Part shown: in pieces, positions 5,825 to 7,385 of the stretch
How positions within the stretch are numbered: position 1 is the stretch's first letter
How the letters are laid out: the number at the start of each line of letters is the position of its first letter
NCBI GenBank assembly: GCA_041648155.1
Contig: JBAZPL010000130.1
Location: 1-7,385, forward strand
Length of the DNA stretch: 7,385 nucleotides
From: SSS58A sp041648155
Lineage (GTDB): Bacteria > Krumholzibacteriota > Krumholzibacteriia > Krumholzibacteriales > Krumholzibacteriaceae
Direction: 5' to 3'
Position numbers and translations under genes: made by a program
Notes under the pieces: model-generated
What the model was told of the DNA's origin: nothing
Databases searched by the model: none
What the model saw: the letters and a program-made list of their open reading frames with translations, nothing else

Positions 5825-7385
5825 TGAACGTACCCGTGAAAAGAGCATTGTTCAGCGTCACCGACAAGAAGTCGCTCGATTCGTTCGCGAGGGCGCTTTC
5901 GGGTCGCGGTGTCGAGATCATCGCATCGGGAGGAACGGCGAAGGCGATCCGCGACGCCGGCGTGCCCGTCATCGACGTGAGCGACATCACGGCGTTTCCG
6001 GAGATCATGAACGGACGCGTGAAAACCCTGCATCCGAAGATCCACGGAGGAATTCTCGCGGATCGGGAGAATCGCGGGCACCTCGAGCAAGCGGCGAAGC
6101 ACGGGATCGGGCTCATCGATCTCGTCGTCGTGAACCTGTACCGATTCCGACAGGCCGCCGAGAATCCGAACCTCGGCGAAAAGGACATTGTCGAGGAGAT
6201 CGACATCGGCGGACCCGCCCTCATCCGGGCGGCCGCGAAGAACTTTCACTCCGTGGCGATCGTCGTGGAGCCGGGCGATTACGATGCGGTTCTCAAGGAG
6301 ATGGCCGAAACCGGCGGAAAGGTGACGCTCGACATGCGGCGCAAACTGGCGGCGAAGGCTTTTTTCCATACCGCCTGCTATGACGCGGCGATCTCGCGAT
6401 ACTTCGAGCGGATCATGGCCCCGTCCGGCGATCTGCCTGCCGCGATGATAACGGCGTACCGGCGGCGGCAACCGCTTCGGTACGGAGAGAATCCCCATGT
6501 GCGCGGGGCGCTCTATGCGGCGGATCAGGCGGAAGGCGGGCTTGCGAAGCTCGCGCAGCTCCAGGGAAAGGAGCTTTCCTATAACAACATTCAAGATCTC
6601 TATTCGGCGTATCTTCTCGCCCGCGATCTCGGAAAATCGTCATGCGCGATCATAAAGCATATGAATCCCTGCGGCGCGGCGAACTGCGGCGGCGCTGCGG
6701 AAAGTTTCACGCGCGCGCGGCGCACCGACGAAACTTCGGCGTTCGGCAGCGTCGTGGCGTTCAACGATGTCGTGGATCGGCAGGTCGCGGAAACGTGCGG
6801 AGACATTTTCCTCGAGGTGATCGTCGCGCGCGGATTCAAACAGGATGCCCTCGAGATCTTCGCGAAGAAGAAAAACCTGCGGCTGGTGACGATCCCCGCC
6901 GACGATTGGGACGGGGCGAGTCGGGGATTGTCCACGAAGGAGATCGGCGAGCTGCTCCTCGTTCAGGATCGCGACGAAGGATTCCCCGAACTCGAGAGCT
7001 CGCGGGTCGTGACGGCGCGCAAGCCGGAGCCCGGAGAGGATCGGGCGCTCAGAATCGCATGGAAGATTGCGAAGCACGTTCGTTCGAACGCTATCGTGAT
7101 CTGCGATGCGCAGGGTACAATCGGCGTCGGGGCGGGGCAGATGAGCAGAGTCGATTCATGCCGCATCGCGGTGGACAAGGCGCATCGCGAGGGTCTGGAG
7201 GTCGAGGGAGCCTCCGCTGCGTCGGATGCCTTCTTTCCTTTCCCCGACGGCATCGAAACGCTCGCGTCGGCGGGAGTGAAGGCGATCATCCAACCGGGGG
7301 GTTCGGTTCGGGACGAAGAGGTCATATCGGCTGCGGACAAGCTCGGCATCAGCATGGTCATGACCGGCGTCCGGCATTTCAAACA
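5824..7385 (+). CDS. purH: Bifunctional AICAR formyltransferase / IMP cyclohydrolase (3' end cut at window edge)
   Basis: PurH does the last two steps of IMP synthesis: formylation of AICAR with 10-formyl-tetrahydrofolate, then ring closure to IMP. 520 codons are visible. The protein ends at TGVRHFK followed by the bases CA, so the usual His and stop probably lie just beyond. The N-terminal cyclohydrolase (about 1-200, MGS fold) has SGGTAKAI (35-42) and GRVKTLHPKIHGG (64-76). Lys67, Tyr106, Asp127 and Lys139 fit the active-site Lys66/Tyr104/Asp125/Lys137 described for the vertebrate enzyme. The transformylase half has LRYGENPH (218-225), the catalytic Lys278-His279 in IKHMNPCG, SAFG (305-308), GAGQMSRVDS (436-445) and DAFFPFPDGIE (468-478). 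The SAFGG/DP motif is slightly altered (DETSAFGS). No frameshift is visible. The ATG overlaps the purC stop, with AGAGG 8 nt upstream. Confidence 0.96.
   Translation, partial: MNVPVKRALFSVTDKKSLDSFARALSGRGVEIIASGGTAKAIRDAGVPVIDVSDITAFPEIMNGRVKTLHPKIHGGILADRENRGHLEQAAKHGIGLIDLVVVNLYRFRQAAENPNLGEKDIVEEIDIGGPALIRAAAKNFHSVAIVVEPGDYDAVLKEMAETGGKVTLDMRRKLAAKAFFHTACYDAAISRYFERIMAPSGDLPAAMITAYRRRQPLRYGENPHVRGALYAADQAEGGLAKLAQLQGKELSYNNIQDLYSAYLLARDLGKSSCAIIKHMNPCGAANCGGAAESFTRARRTDETSAFGSVVAFNDVVDRQVAETCGDIFLEVIVARGFKQDALEIFAKKKNLRLVTIPADDWDGASRGLSTKEIGELLLVQDRDEGFPELESSRVVTARKPEPGEDRALRIAWKIAKHVRSNAIVICDAQGTIGVGAGQMSRVDSCRIAVDKAHREGLEVEGASAASDAFFPFPDGIETLASAGVKAIIQPGGSVRDEEVISAADKLGISMVMTGVRHFK

Noticed and set aside
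5184..6383. 399-codon open frame spanning the purC-purH junction
   Set aside because: It is out of frame with both purC and purH, whose motifs are continuous, and it encodes a Ser/Arg-rich translation with no recognisable domain.
1..7385. Defence system, mobile element, CRISPR or novel multi-gene cassette
   Set aside because: Every gene falls into a known family, the genes are tightly packed, and no direct repeats, terminal inverted repeats, integrase or transposase motifs were seen.

Overview
This is a GC-rich, densely packed bacterial window. It holds one leftward gene, a divergent intergenic region, and five rightward genes. All the coding is chromosomal housekeeping or cell-envelope type. 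I see no tRNA, rRNA, CRISPR array, insertion sequence, phage gene or attachment site. An exported MltD-type lytic transglycosylase suggests a diderm (Gram-negative) cell. The GC-rich codons and the divergent ComEC would suit an uncultivated lineage, but the sequence alone does not let me name a phylum.

Layout. Positions 1-861 (minus strand) carry the N-terminal 287 codons of a secreted lytic transglycosylase that runs off the left edge. Positions 862-1052 are a divergent intergenic region with a perfect TATAAT box on each strand. Positions 1053-2351 encode a soluble diguanylate cyclase with a GAF-like region, an intact GGEEF site and an RxxD inhibitory site. An 80-nt gap with a 7-bp GC-rich hairpin follows. 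Positions 2432-4303 encode a short ComEC/Rec2-family membrane protein. Its membrane core is recognisable, its C-terminal metallo-beta-lactamase-like region has lost the metal-binding motifs, and its N-terminal soluble region is reduced. Three purine biosynthesis genes follow without gaps: purN (4300-4926), purC (4928-5824) and purH (5824 to the right edge). purH appears to lack only its last codon or so.

How the genes work together. purN, purC and purH supply three enzymes of de novo IMP synthesis: GAR formylation, SAICAR synthesis, then AICAR formylation and IMP cyclisation. Two of the three enzymes use 10-formyl-tetrahydrofolate. comEC and purN overlap at ATGA, purN and purC are 1 nt apart, and purC and purH overlap at TGATG. 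The four genes are therefore very probably one translationally coupled transcript. comEC is the odd member, and the cyclase may be read through into it. I found no convincing novel multi-gene system. The features most worth a second look are the degenerate ComEC and its coupling to the pur genes.
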